A program made the translations under genes and the position numbers. 64,000 nt of DNA from Bin55 sp963667455. Lineage in GTDB: Bacteria; Pseudomonadota; Gammaproteobacteria; Pseudomonadales; Azotimanducaceae. Of the stretch, positions 18,046-27,539 are shown piece after piece; the stretch's first letter is position 1; every line of letters starts with the position of its first letter. The notes below the pieces were generated by a model that saw nothing but the letters and a program-made list of their open reading frames with translations, searched no databases and was not told where the DNA came from. The stretch spans positions 310,001-374,000 of the forward strand of contig CAXXFR010000019.1 of assembly GCA_963667455.2 (NCBI GenBank). Reading direction: 5' to 3'.

Positions 18046-19466
18046 TGCAGTTGACGAAGGGTGTCGAGCAGTTCCTCGAGCGGTTCAGCCCCTCGCATGT
18101 CAAGCAGTAATCTCGACTTACTTCGTCGTCCTATCACAGCGGGTTCTAATTCTCGCAATTGGGCATCCAGCGATTGCAGCTCTGAGTCACGAGAATGGCC
18201 GAGAGCTACTGCAATGGTTGGAATGCGAGTCCCCGGTTGAGATCCGCTGCCCAATACGGATTCTGCTTCGATGACTTCAATGGAAAACTGTTCGCAAGAC
18301 TCTCTCAACACACTCTCGACGCTAGATGCTCGATGCTTCAGTTGCTTTTGTGCGACGGTCAGTTCTCGTACGAGTTTGATGTTGTGGTGGAGAGTTGCTG
18401 GATCTTCATAAGCCTTCAGCGTCTCGTCGAGCAAAGCCAGAGTTAGCTTGTCCAATCGCAATGCCCGCTTAAGAGGATTTGCGTTGACTTGCTCAATGTA
18501 TTTCGATTGCCCAACGATGAGTCCAGCTTGGGGTCCACCCATGAGCTTGTCGCCCGAGAAAGTCACCAAAGCGGCACCGTTCTTCAATGAATCATGTGGA
18601 AGAGGTTCGCGTGGAAGACTAGCCATTTGCAGGTCAATGAGAGCACCACTTCCAAGATCTACTACGAAGGGAATTTTGGTGCTTGCCGACAGTGATGCCA
18701 GCTCGCGTTCCGAAGCTGATTCGGTGAATCCATGAATCTCGTAATTGCTCGGATGCACCTTGAGAAGCAACCCCGTGTTTTCGTTGATTGCATCGCTGAA
18801 GTCCTCGATGCGAGTTCGATTGGTCGTGCCAACTTCTCGCAGTCGACAGCCTGATCTCGACATGATGTCGGGAAGTCGAAAGCTGTCGCCAATCTCAATG
18901 AGTTCCCCACGAGAGACTACAACTTCTCGTTGCATGGCGAGTGTATTGAGCACAAGCAGAACGGCGGCTGCATTGTTGTTTACTACGGTTGCGGATTCTG
19001 CCCCTGTAAGCCGACACAAGCGTTCGCGAATGGAATGCTCACGATTCCCTCTGGCCCCCGTCTTGGTGTCGTATTCCAACGTCACCGGGCGTGTTGCAGC
19101 ATTAGTCGATCTAGCTACTAGAGCTTCATCCAGTGACGCGCGACCAAGATTGGAGTGCAGGATAGTTCCCGTTAGGTTGAATACTGGTCGCATACCGTGA
19201 CTACGCGAGCTTTCAAGCCAACGTTTCGCTCGAATTGAATATTCCTGCATCGAGATTTCGGTGTGGCCTGACCGGTCGCGGTTTCGTTGGTCGGTCTGAA
19301 TTGCTCGCACGGCATCGACTACGTTGCCAAATCCCCACTGAGCGACTAGTGGTTCCAAAGGTTCAGACCGCGCGACTTTGTCGACGGAAGTCAAGCGGAT
19401 TTTCAGTCTGTCTTCGGTTGCCATTGCAAGTCGTGCAAGTAGTTGAAGCGAGTGGTTCAGTGCCAT
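18042..19466 (-). CDS. selA: L-seryl-tRNA(Sec) selenium transferase SelA
   Basis: PLP enzyme of 474 residues that turns seryl-tRNA(Sec) into selenocysteinyl-tRNA using selenophosphate. The N-terminal domain has L-T-S-V-D-K-V (around residue 25) and then N-L-T-G-T-I-L-H-S-N-L-G-R-A, a SelA hallmark. The PLP lysine is in F-S-G-D-K-L-M-G-G-P-Q-A-G. First gene of the selA-selB operon, with a four-base overlap. ATG 19466 has no clear ribosome-binding site; an ATG at 19424 is an alternative but would trim the N-terminus. Confidence 0.95.
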   Translation of the reverse strand: MALNHSLQLLARLAMATEDRLKIRLTSVDKVARSEPLEPLVAQWGFGNVVDAVRAIQTDQRNRDRSGHTEISMQEYSIRAKRWLESSRSHGMRPVFNLTGTILHSNLGRASLDEALVARSTNAATRPVTLEYDTKTGARGNREHSIRERLCRLTGAESATVVNNNAAAVLLVLNTLAMQREVVVSRGELIEIGDSFRLPDIMSRSGCRLREVGTTNRTRIEDFSDAINENTGLLLKVHPSNYEIHGFTESASERELASLSASTKIPFVVDLGSGALIDLQMASLPREPLPHDSLKNGAALVTFSGDKLMGGPQAGLIVGQSKYIEQVNANPLKRALRLDKLTLALLDETLKAYEDPATLHHNIKLVRELTVAQKQLKHRASSVESVLRESCEQFSIEVIEAESVLGSGSQPGTRIPTIAVALGHSRDSELQSLDAQLRELEPAVIGRRSKSRLLLDMRGAEPLEELLDTLRQLQ

Positions 19467-19595
19467 TCGATCAGGAGAAGTATGGTACGACTTCGTTTGG
19501 TGCGATCAATTGAATGAAAGGGCTACCGAGTACACTTTCAACCGGTCGGAATGACGACTACACAAGCCAATTTGTCGAGTAATCGAGGGGATTTA

Positions 19596-20480
19596 ATGGC
19601 AGAGTCGAATAGGGTAGCTTTTGTTGGTCTGGGCGTGATGGGATATCCAATGGCGGGGCATCTAGCTAACGCTGGACTCAGTACGTCCGTCTACAACCGC
19701 ACAGCACAGAAAGCACAAGATTGGCTACAGAAGTACTCAGGTGATTCTTGCTCGACACCTGCGGAAGCCGCGGCGCAGGCCGACTTTGTGTTCATGTGCG
19801 TCGGCAACGACGACGATGTGCGTAGCGTCGCTCTGGGCGACAACGGAGTGTTCGCTGGCGTCAAGCCCGGCTCTGTCGTGGTTGATCACACTACGGCATC
19901 GATGGAACTTGCTGAAGAACTCGCGCAAGCCGCTGAGGAGAAGGAGTGCTCGTTCTTGGATGCTCCTCTGAGCGGCGGACAAGCTGGAGCAGACAACGCA
20001 CAATTAACCATCATGGTCGGAGGGGACCAAGCGGCTTTTGATCGCACTCTGCCAGTGTTCGACATCTACGCCAAGACCGTCAAGCTGATGGGAGGGGTCG
20101 GAGCGGGCCAACTGACCAAGATGGTGAATCAGGTATGTATAGCAGGAATTCTTCAAGGGTTGTCAGAAGGTCTTCACCTGGCTGAGAAGGCTGGAATGAA
20201 CATCGGCGAGATCGTTGAAATCATCTCAACCGGCGCAGCGCAATCGTGGCAGATGGACAACCGTGCGGAGACGATGGAACAGCGAGTATTTGACTATGGA
20301 TTCGCTGTCAATTGGATGCGCAAGGATTTGGACATTGCGTTACGTACAGCACGGCGTTTCGGTGCGCGGATGCCTTTGAGTGCTCTGGTCGATCAGCTCT
20401 ACGCAGAAGTTCAAGCAATGGGCGGCGGCAGATGGGACACATCCAGCTTGATCGAACGACTGCGACGAGCGGAAGAGTGA
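19596..20480 (+). CDS. NAD(P)-dependent beta-hydroxyacid dehydrogenase
   Basis: A 294-residue member of the 3-hydroxyisobutyrate/tartronate-semialdehyde/GLYR family. The dinucleotide motif is V-G-L-G-V-M-G-Y-P-M-A near the N-terminus; the substrate motif is D-A-P-L-S-G-G-Q-A-G-A; the catalytic Lys is in G-A-G-Q-L-T-K-M-V-N-Q. ATG 19596 is preferred over ATG 19551 because GAGGGG ends six bases upstream of it and the shorter protein matches the family length. Substrate not determinable: 3-hydroxyisobutyrate, tartronate semialdehyde or succinic semialdehyde are all possible. It stands alone between selA (divergent) and the methylase gene (convergent). Confidence 0.9.
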   Translation: MAESNRVAFVGLGVMGYPMAGHLANAGLSTSVYNRTAQKAQDWLQKYSGDSCSTPAEAAAQADFVFMCVGNDDDVRSVALGDNGVFAGVKPGSVVVDHTTASMELAEELAQAAEEKECSFLDAPLSGGQAGADNAQLTIMVGGDQAAFDRTLPVFDIYAKTVKLMGGVGAGQLTKMVNQVCIAGILQGLSEGLHLAEKAGMNIGEIVEIISTGAAQSWQMDNRAETMEQRVFDYGFAVNWMRKDLDIALRTARRFGARMPLSALVDQLYAEVQAMGGGRWDTSSLIERLRRAEE

Positions 20481-20586
20481 CCCTAGTTACTCAAAGGTGT
20501 GGACTCCAGATTCTGGTGAAGCACTAGAGGTTGAGTAGTCTCGAACCCATACCACTCAGTTGAAGCAAACAGGAATAGCGTAAATC

Positions 20587-23559
20587 TCAAGCAGTTCCTG
20601 TTGGAGCGGTGCTCTTCCCGCCGTGAACGGATGGTTCGGAGCACCATTGCAGGCGCATGTTAGCTAGTGGTTTGAGAATATCTTCTGGTAGATCCAAGAG
20701 TCCCACGAGTACAGCACAATCAAGCTTGTGTCGGGTTGTATCGCGATAGGCTTCATTGGCTGGAAGTAGCGGCATTTGCTGAAATCTTTCAAAAGTCTCG
20801 TGGGCTAGCTTCAGTTTGGAGTCTGAGAGTGCACGTGGGTCTATGGTGAGCACTTGTGGCAAGGTGCTAATCGTCAGCCTACTACGCCCCTGTTGTTGTC
20901 GTGTGCCCATCCACCAAAAGCACATCAGTCCGAGCGAACTGTTTGCCCAAAGCGCTAGAACTTCCTCCCATGCACTCTCCATTGGACTAAAGTTTGGCCA
21001 GTCTCGGCCTCCTAAGCTGGGATGGGGACTCAGACAAGCGGAGATACGCTGGGAGTTTAATCGGAAATCGAGTGTAAAGTGAAGGAGGGTGGCCGTCTGC
21101 CAAACGTCCACTGCTTTGTCTACGCAACCATCGCGAATTACACCTTCACTGTCTGGCAACACACACATCGACCACTCGCGTTCGGCATCGTGTTTCCAAA
21201 GCATCGGATAGCTTGCAATTCCTTCTCTATACCGAACTTTGAATGGTCCTCTGTGAGGCGGCTGACCTTCCTTCGTTGATCCGATGTCGCGATGCAATAA
21301 ACCACGTTCTCCGATTTCCTCGAGTTTGGCTACAGGTATGTGGAAACCGCGGCGGAAGCGAGGCAATCGCAACTCACCTTCTTTGAGGGCAATCATCGTG
21401 GCGGCGAGGGAAGATTCGCGTAGTGCAACGCAATTGCCTTCAACAAGTGGTGCGCGGATGTAGCTGGCCAGCGTCTGATCTCCTGCGTGAATGCGTCCGG
21501 TTGCAGAAGATTCAGACAACTGCGACACGAGCTTTGCAGTCTCGGCCGCTTCGAGTAAGTTTGCAGGTCGCCGATGCAAGTTAACGAATAATGCCCCCTT
21601 GTCGCTGACTGCATCCGATGGAAGCTTTGTGGCGATGACTAGGGCCTCGGCCGGTCCAGTGTCCGCTGAGAACGCGCCATCATGATCTCCAACTGTGGCT
21701 ATTGTGGCGATTGTTAGGTTGGAATACTTACGACTGAGCAAGTCTCTCGCGGATTTCCAGGAGTGGCCTTGAACGAAAGTAAGAGGTAGCACCAATGCGA
21801 TAGTCCCGCCGGTCTTCACTTTAGCATGGGCAAGATCGATGAAGTTGGTTGCGAGGCCGGCATTTCCATGGCTAACAGGTGCAGAGATAGACTTGCGGAT
21901 ACGTTTCAGTTGAGCCGACATGGCGCGCCGTTCATCAGCGCTAGTTTGAAATCCGGCGAACGAAGGAACCGGCAGATCTGAAATCTCATGATTGGTCGGT
22001 CGCGTGAATGGGGGATTCATGATCACTAGATCGACTGACTCCGACGGAACGTTGATATCGTTGACGTCTTCCCCTTCATGAGTCCCTCTAGCCTGCCGTT
22101 GACCAGTCGAAGGGAGCGACGGTGTTTGATCCGAGTTGATCAGATCCAGCGAGCCAACAGCTACTCCGCGATCACGTTCATCGCCGGTTCCGATCCCATA
22201 TGGCAGCGTGTAGACTCGAGTATTGTTGAATGCAACTAACGGATGTACGCTGGATAGTTGCGTTGTACAAAGGAGCGCCGCAGAAGGCATGATGTCGGCA
22301 CCCACTACTGCCCGTTCGATCATGGCTTGATGCACTTGCTGGTCTAGTCCGCCGGCATGTCGGTAGCGAGTGAGAACCGAGTGGTAGGTAGCGGAGAGCA
22401 ACGTTCCCGTTCCACACGAAAAATCCGCAATTCGAAGATCGGGATATCGCTCTAGATCGTTCCAGTCCATCGGTATTCGATCAACTGCGAGTTCAGCAAG
22501 TAACGCGGAACTGGTGGGCAACGTAATAAAGGTAGCCTGTGACTTGCGGTCGATGATCAGTTTTTGAAACATCCTCCCGCAAAAGTCATACCGTGCTGTG
22601 ACACCAATGGCCGATGGAACCGAGGTCGCATCTGTAAGCGCTGTCAGTAACCTCGGAGCGGTGGGCGTGTGAATCGGAGCCAGAAGGTCGGATGCGACCT
22701 TGAAAATCGGCCAGTAGTTGACTTCATCAAGTATTCGTTGCCACGTATCCAACAAGAGGACCTTGAAGGACGAGGATCTGTCATAACGAAGGGTTGCAAT
22801 AGTTGGAATGTCCTGTGCTCCGGCAATCATCGAATGAAAAATGAGAGCACTGGCAATGATGGTCATGGCCATGCGATTGGTCTGTTCGCCTGCCTGCTGG
22901 TTGAGAACGGATCCGAAGATTCGTTCGAGGTCCCCATGAACGACTTCGACATCATCCTGAATCACGCTTGTCGCAGCTTGGACTCCCTGTTCAAGAATCT
23001 TGATGCTCTCGTCCACTCGACTTTGCGAGACCATCGCGAACTCAATGCAACGGGCAATATCGTCAATGCCACCTGAAAACCAGCCGCTCTTGGGCATGCG
23101 TAACGGTGACCACCGATCGCCGGAGAGCAGACAGTACTCAAACTCTGCGGTTGCGATACGGCGATGCAAACCTCCTTGATCTGACCGTAGCGAGACAGGG
23201 ACACGAACTGCGATCGCCTGCTTTATGGGATCGGGCGAATCCAATGGCGTCAATCCAAGTCGCGTTCTTGCATCGTGTTCGACAGTTGCTGCAGGAACAT
23301 ACTCGGTTTCGACAACCACGGGTTGTGAATAGCGGGCATTGACGAAAATGTCCGGACTAAGGAGAGGTTGGTCGGCGAAGACACCAGCTGGTTCTGCGTA
23401 GAGGTGGTTTCGCCACAACGGGTGCTTCCTCCGCAGTATCTCAGCGAAGTGAGCGTTTAGACTGGATTCGTCTCTTCGGACATGGTCGTATGAACCCCAG
23501 GCGTGCAGTGACGCAGCTAGGCTGATGTTAGTGTTGGCATGTGTGGCGTTTGTATTCAT
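20587..23559 (-). CDS. N6-adenine DNA methylase with possible nuclease domain
   Basis: A 990-residue protein with a gamma-type N6-adenine methylase core. Motif I is A-D-F-S-C-G-T-G (378-385) and motif IV is N-P-P-F (515-518); a long insert separates them. The N-terminal ~100 residues carry P-D-(13 residues)-E-T-E (D70, E84, E86) after a helical segment, which fits a PD-(D/E)xK-like nuclease core of the E-x-E type. That would make it a single-chain restriction-modification enzyme resembling type IIG, but the nuclease call is inference. The C-terminal ~350 residues could be target recognition. ATG 23559 lacks a strong ribosome-binding site. Its neighbour is an ICE-type ParB-like gene, suggesting island cargo. 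No BREX, DISARM or type I partners are present. Confidence 0.75.
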   Translation of the reverse strand: MNTNATHANTNISLAASLHAWGSYDHVRRDESSLNAHFAEILRRKHPLWRNHLYAEPAGVFADQPLLSPDIFVNARYSQPVVVETEYVPAATVEHDARTRLGLTPLDSPDPIKQAIAVRVPVSLRSDQGGLHRRIATAEFEYCLLSGDRWSPLRMPKSGWFSGGIDDIARCIEFAMVSQSRVDESIKILEQGVQAATSVIQDDVEVVHGDLERIFGSVLNQQAGEQTNRMAMTIIASALIFHSMIAGAQDIPTIATLRYDRSSSFKVLLLDTWQRILDEVNYWPIFKVASDLLAPIHTPTAPRLLTALTDATSVPSAIGVTARYDFCGRMFQKLIIDRKSQATFITLPTSSALLAELAVDRIPMDWNDLERYPDLRIADFSCGTGTLLSATYHSVLTRYRHAGGLDQQVHQAMIERAVVGADIMPSAALLCTTQLSSVHPLVAFNNTRVYTLPYGIGTGDERDRGVAVGSLDLINSDQTPSLPSTGQRQARGTHEGEDVNDINVPSESVDLVIMNPPFTRPTNHEISDLPVPSFAGFQTSADERRAMSAQLKRIRKSISAPVSHGNAGLATNFIDLAHAKVKTGGTIALVLPLTFVQGHSWKSARDLLSRKYSNLTIATIATVGDHDGAFSADTGPAEALVIATKLPSDAVSDKGALFVNLHRRPANLLEAAETAKLVSQLSESSATGRIHAGDQTLASYIRAPLVEGNCVALRESSLAATMIALKEGELRLPRFRRGFHIPVAKLEEIGERGLLHRDIGSTKEGQPPHRGPFKVRYREGIASYPMLWKHDAEREWSMCVLPDSEGVIRDGCVDKAVDVWQTATLLHFTLDFRLNSQRISACLSPHPSLGGRDWPNFSPMESAWEEVLALWANSSLGLMCFWWMGTRQQQGRSRLTISTLPQVLTIDPRALSDSKLKLAHETFERFQQMPLLPANEAYRDTTRHKLDCAVLVGLLDLPEDILKPLANMRLQWCSEPSVHGGKSTAPTGTA

Positions 23560-23831
23560 GGCCAGATCAAACAGACAAAGTAATTCGATGCTCTAAATGG
23601 GGGTCCGAGCCTACGCTATCCATTCCACCAAACACAGGTTTCACGTTTAGTCGGGAAACGATTGGAATCTCTAGTGTCTACAGACTTCCTTATTGATGTC
23701 GAGTGTGCTCCTCTACCCCTCCCCGTGTCATTTTCGATTCTATTTCACTCAAGCAATCTGAGAATTTTACAGCCTTCTGGAATATGTGACTGAGTGTGTT
23801 TGACATGTAAATCGCACCTATAGGAACGCAA
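23560..23831. other. intergenic within the methylase/ParB island
   Basis: About 270 bases, A+T-richer than the flanks. It should hold the methylase promoter on the minus strand. No gene, repeat array or clear terminator seen. Confidence 0.35.
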
Positions 23832-25103
23832 TTAAGCAGCAATTGCAAGAGGCGTGTTTGAATCGCGGGCTTGCGTACTTGAATGAGGCGTTACACACTG
23901 GTTCAGCATGCGCGATACATCGAGAAGGTCTCGAAAGTACTCCCATTGCCGATCAGTCATCTTTGTGTATGAAGTCGAGACTCCAATGCTATCCGACGTG
24001 TCCTCGACCAGCCTTTGGCAAGCTCCAACATAGGACATCACAACCTGCGATCGAACATCGTTCTGGTTGGCGACTGTGGACACAACCTCAAACCCAATAG
24101 GACTCTCATTTCTTGATCGAATGCAAGATGTGGAGTTGGAAAGTTGAGCAAGTTGCATTGCCACTCTCCGAGCATAGCGTCGACGGCGATGGAATTCAGC
24201 CTGCGTTCCAATGTCCGAAGTCATGCGGGCCGGCAGAGGTACATTGGAGAAGTATTTCTTCTTCGTCTTACGTTTCGCTTGCGTAGGCGGTTTCCGGTTC
24301 CGTATTCGGGTGGGCGACGCTGACGTCGCCCCCGTCAGATCCCGCTCTCGAAGTCGCTGAATGCTCCTCTCGAGCTCTTCTTTGTCGATTTCGAACATCC
24401 ATCGGATCTGTTGCAGATCAATGTCGCAGGAAACCGCCAGTTCATAGCCCAGCGAATAACGGACACAGTCAACGTGCCACACATCGTCATCGCTCTGTTT
24501 GCAGACAATGCTGAACACTTCGTCGAAACTCACGTCTTCTTCACCGAACTCGTCCCAGATCTTTCGACCCACTTTCTCCAACTTGCGCACGTGTTCCACT
24601 TGCGGTCTGCCAATTCCAGATGCGAGTGCCCGTGGGATCAAAGGTTTCAAGACATCGACGGCGTACAAGAATTGGTTGTACCTTGACCGGCTGATGGGAT
24701 AGCCTCCTTCACGAAGAAAGTTCACAGCCTCGGTCTGCTCGAATGGCTTTCCTCCTCGTTCCTCTTCGGCGAGTCTCACGAGATGAACGATGATCGATGC
24801 TCGTTCAATGAAGCAACGTTCACCACGCATGTCATTCTGAATCTGGTGAGACAGTTCGATTTGCCAATCATCGGGTCTCTCTACTTCCGCGCAATCGATT
24901 TTTCGATAACGGGGGTCTTTGGTCTCACGATAGAGTGAGTCCATGATTTCGAGGCGCGTGTAGCCACCACCAACCAACTCAAACTCCTTTGAGTCGCGAG
25001 TCTCTGTAATGACCAGAGGCTCGATCAGCCCTCGGTGCCGAATGGACTCTCGCAGGCGGAAATAGCCCTTGGGTTTATCCAGTGCCGTTTGCGGTCTATC
25101 CAA
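23832..25103 (-). CDS. ParB-like protein, integrative-element type
   Basis: A 423-residue ParB/Spo0J-like protein. The N-terminal nuclease/CTPase-like fold shows S-I-R-H-R-G-L-I-E-P-L-V-I and G-G-G-Y-T-R-L (residues 45-51) in place of the classic G-E-R-R; this G-G-x-T-R-L form is typical of the ParB family on PFGI-1-class integrative conjugative elements. A second region (R-E-G-G-Y-P-I-S-R-S-R-Y-N) looks like the helix-turn-helix part. The C-terminal third is poorly conserved and basic (K-R-K-T-K-K-K). Start is TTG 25103 with GGAGAA six bases upstream. No ParA, integrase or conjugation genes are visible, so it is probably an island remnant or repurposed regulator. Confidence 0.72.
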   Translation of the reverse strand: MDRPQTALDKPKGYFRLRESIRHRGLIEPLVITETRDSKEFELVGGGYTRLEIMDSLYRETKDPRYRKIDCAEVERPDDWQIELSHQIQNDMRGERCFIERASIIVHLVRLAEEERGGKPFEQTEAVNFLREGGYPISRSRYNQFLYAVDVLKPLIPRALASGIGRPQVEHVRKLEKVGRKIWDEFGEEDVSFDEVFSIVCKQSDDDVWHVDCVRYSLGYELAVSCDIDLQQIRWMFEIDKEELERSIQRLRERDLTGATSASPTRIRNRKPPTQAKRKTKKKYFSNVPLPARMTSDIGTQAEFHRRRRYARRVAMQLAQLSNSTSCIRSRNESPIGFEVVSTVANQNDVRSQVVMSYVGACQRLVEDTSDSIGVSTSYTKMTDRQWEYFRDLLDVSRMLNQCVTPHSSTQARDSNTPLAIAA

Positions 25104-25125
25104 TCAATTCTCCAATGCTCTAATA

Positions 25126-25135
25126 TATGTACATA
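25126..25135. promoter_or_regulatory. 10-base palindrome upstream of the ParB-like gene
   Basis: TATGTACATA is a perfect palindrome 23 bases upstream of TTG 25103, inside an A+T-rich stretch. Its position at a presumed promoter suggests an operator, perhaps for autoregulation by the ParB-like protein, but it is short and unsupported by a second copy. Confidence 0.25.
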
Positions 25136-25292
25136 AGTATAACAAATGAACCCCTACTGTGCGTTTCCTCGTTTCGGTCAAGACCAAATCCACGCGAGCA
25201 AATTGCGGCTGGTGGCCGCTTCACCGTTCGGTGTTGTATCTGATTAAGTGATCGCTAAAATCAGAAAACACATACGAATCGGTCAGTGCGAG

Positions 25293-26943
25293 ATGAAGAT
25301 TCTGTTTCGTTCTTTCTTCATAGTAATCATGGGCTTAGTGCTCTTGGGAGCCGATGTAAGCTCTCCGAATTCCTATCGGATTGTTTGCGAGTACGTTGCA
25401 ATCGAACCCGATGCTCAGGAAGATGCTGATCCCGCCACATCTGGAACGACAGACTCCTTCGACTTGGCGACTGCAACCATCGTGATCACTCACGAAGTGG
25501 AACAGGAAAACGGCGAAACCGATGTCGTCGAGTTGGCTTCCGGGAGTCTTGTAGACGGACGGATCGTATTCGAAGGGGAGATTGACGAACCTTTGGATAT
25601 CAAGATCACAGTTCCCGAACTAGCACACAAGACAGTGTTGCTCAAAACAGTAATTACTCCCGGAGGAGAAGAGATTTCGGTTGCGCTGGTGGACGACTCA
25701 GTTCGCAACGACCAACGCCTTGCCTTGGTGGGAAGCTCGAGGCAAGTTAAGGATCCAGCGCAGAAGTTCACGATTTCCGGCGATCTCAATTCAGTTGACC
25801 AAGACATGTCGCAGGCCCACGTGCTTGTCCAGGGTATGAGAGACGCCGGCAGTGGGCTGAGCCCCATTAGCTCTGGAAACATGCTTCCCAGCAACGGCAA
25901 ATTTCTCTTTGAAGGAGAAACTCACGAGCCTGCGGTGGTGTTTGTCACTGTTACTGCGGGACCTAGCTCAGATATGTACTTCTCCCAAGTGTCCCGCCGT
26001 AGTCGAGCCAGGAGCTGAAGTCTCAGTTCATGCTAAAGGTACAGACGACGAACTGATTGCTGTGTCAGGAACGGGTAGACACTCCAAGCTCATTGAGAGT
26101 TGGCGGCAAAGCCCTGAGTATTTGCAGACGCGGGAAGAGTTTGTGTCAGCGGAGGCAAAGTACTGGGAGAAGCATGCGGCTCTTTGGGATGCCGTAAATA
26201 CCGCTGTCGCAGAACTGAATGCATGGATCCAAGACAAGAGCCACGAACACCTTCCGCTTGAACGAGAATTGGACGAGATGCGCACCAATACTCTGCAGTC
26301 CATTGCCAAGAACGCAGAGGATCCCATGGACGCTCTTCTTGCGATGGAGCTGAGAGCTTTCCCTCCAACTTCCGACAACCGAAGCGAGGCGTTTGAAGTC
26401 TTCGACAAACTGGCTGTCTTGTTGGACGAGGAACTGGTTGAACAGCGCGTTGCTCCCGCACGCGAGAGGCTCAAACAGTTCATCGAATCCGAGGAGAACG
26501 ACGCTGACCTCGTGCCGGGTGAGAATGTACCGGACTTCACCCTCGACAATTTGAAAGGCGAAGAGGTAGTCTTGTACGACATCCTGGCAGAGAACGAGTT
26601 TGTGCTCGTTGAATTCTGGGCATCCTGGTGTGCACCCTGCATACAGTCCTTTCCAGACTTGAAGTCGTTGTACGCTTCCTACAACGAGAATGGATTCGAA
26701 GTCATTACAGTTTCCATCGACGATGACCTGTCCGACTGGGAGCACGAATCGAAAACGCAGGAACTACCATGGATAGATGTAGGGGAGATGTACGGATGGA
26801 AAGGTCCGACTGCGACGGCATACGGAGTTCAATTCGTTCCCAAGGGCTATCTGGTGGACAGTACTGGACTGATTCTTGAAAAGGACTTGGACCCAGACCA
26901 GCTTGGCGAATTTCTAACCGCAAAGTTTGGTGCCAAGGAATAG
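25293..26943 (+). pseudogene. exported thioredoxin-like protein, frameshifted
   Basis: One gene split across two frames. Frame 1 (25293-26018) starts at ATG with a signal peptide (F-F-I-V-I-M-G-L-V-L-L-G-A) and carries two beta-rich units like the N-terminal DUF4369-type domain of TlpA/ResA-like proteins. Frame 2 continues the protein from about 25975 (P-A-V-V-E-P-G-A-E-V), through a helical region, to a thioredoxin fold with W-A-S-W-C-A-P-C and the cis-Pro in F-V-P-K-G-Y. The switch falls at about 25970-25995. Either the gene is broken, there is a sequencing error, or the two parts are made separately. Homologues reduce periplasmic disulfides or serve cytochrome maturation. The next gene starts directly after its stop. 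Confidence 0.7.
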
Positions 26944-27336
26944 ATGAAGTTGACAGAAGCTAATACGTCTTCATCGACCTATCGATCCCACTACGAAGAA
27001 CGCATCGAGCAGCTTCGTGTTCTTGGTAGTGAGGAGAACATTTCGATTAGACCTGAGTCGGAGAGAGACTTTTGGAAATTTATCAGTTCAATCAGAAACT
27101 TGAAGAAATGTAGCTTGATGCTACTGGATGGTGGGAGCATAAGCGCGTTCTGGAGTAAAAGGGCGAAGTACAGTGCTTCGCTTGGTTTCTTTGGAGGTGA
27201 CAAGGTTCAATTTACTTTCATTACATACGGCCAAGACGACAACAATCTATTTGTTCCTGATAGAATGAAGTCTGGAAAGTGCAGTGTCAAAGAGTTGGCA
27301 CCCAGGATCGAAGAATTTCGCGTTCTGTTCGAATGA
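26944..27336 (+). CDS. small soluble protein of unknown function
   Basis: A 130-residue protein whose ATG follows the preceding TAG with no gap. No signal peptide or membrane segment. It has a helical N-terminus (E-R-I-E-Q-L-R-V-L), E-R-D-F-W-K-F-I, then a beta-like core with L-M-L-L-D-G-G-S-I-S-A-F-W, L-G-F-F-G-G-D-K-V-Q-F-T-F and a final helix. The D-G-G-x-x-x-A-x-W / G-G-x-x-V-Q-F pattern resembles small uncharacterised proteins often found near mobile or toxin-antitoxin genes, but I cannot name a family. Likely co-translated with the thioredoxin-like gene. Confidence 0.6.
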   Translation: MKLTEANTSSSTYRSHYEERIEQLRVLGSEENISIRPESERDFWKFISSIRNLKKCSLMLLDGGSISAFWSKRAKYSASLGFFGGDKVQFTFITYGQDDNNLFVPDRMKSGKCSVKELAPRIEEFRVLFE

Positions 27337-27539
27337 GGACCAATTAGTTGCTCGATACGGACAGTGTTGCGATGTGTTTCCAACCTACATTACAGTATGA
27401 TGGCAAGGTCAATGCGATGGCCTAGATACCTCGACTAGCCGATCCCGGCAATCCTGTAGACAATTCACTGTGCCCATAATGTACATCCTTGGGTGCTAGT
27501 GCCTGTCCACTAGCTTGTACCAACTTCAGAGTTCAATTG

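Noticed and set aside
20587..25103. BREX, DISARM or type I restriction system
   Set aside because: No pglZ, brxC, drmA/B, hsdR or hsdS gene nearby; only one methylase is present.
26004..26018. TGA at 26016-26018 as a recoded selenocysteine in the thioredoxin-like gene
   Set aside because: The conserved domain is in another frame before this stop; reading through gives another stop within a few codons.
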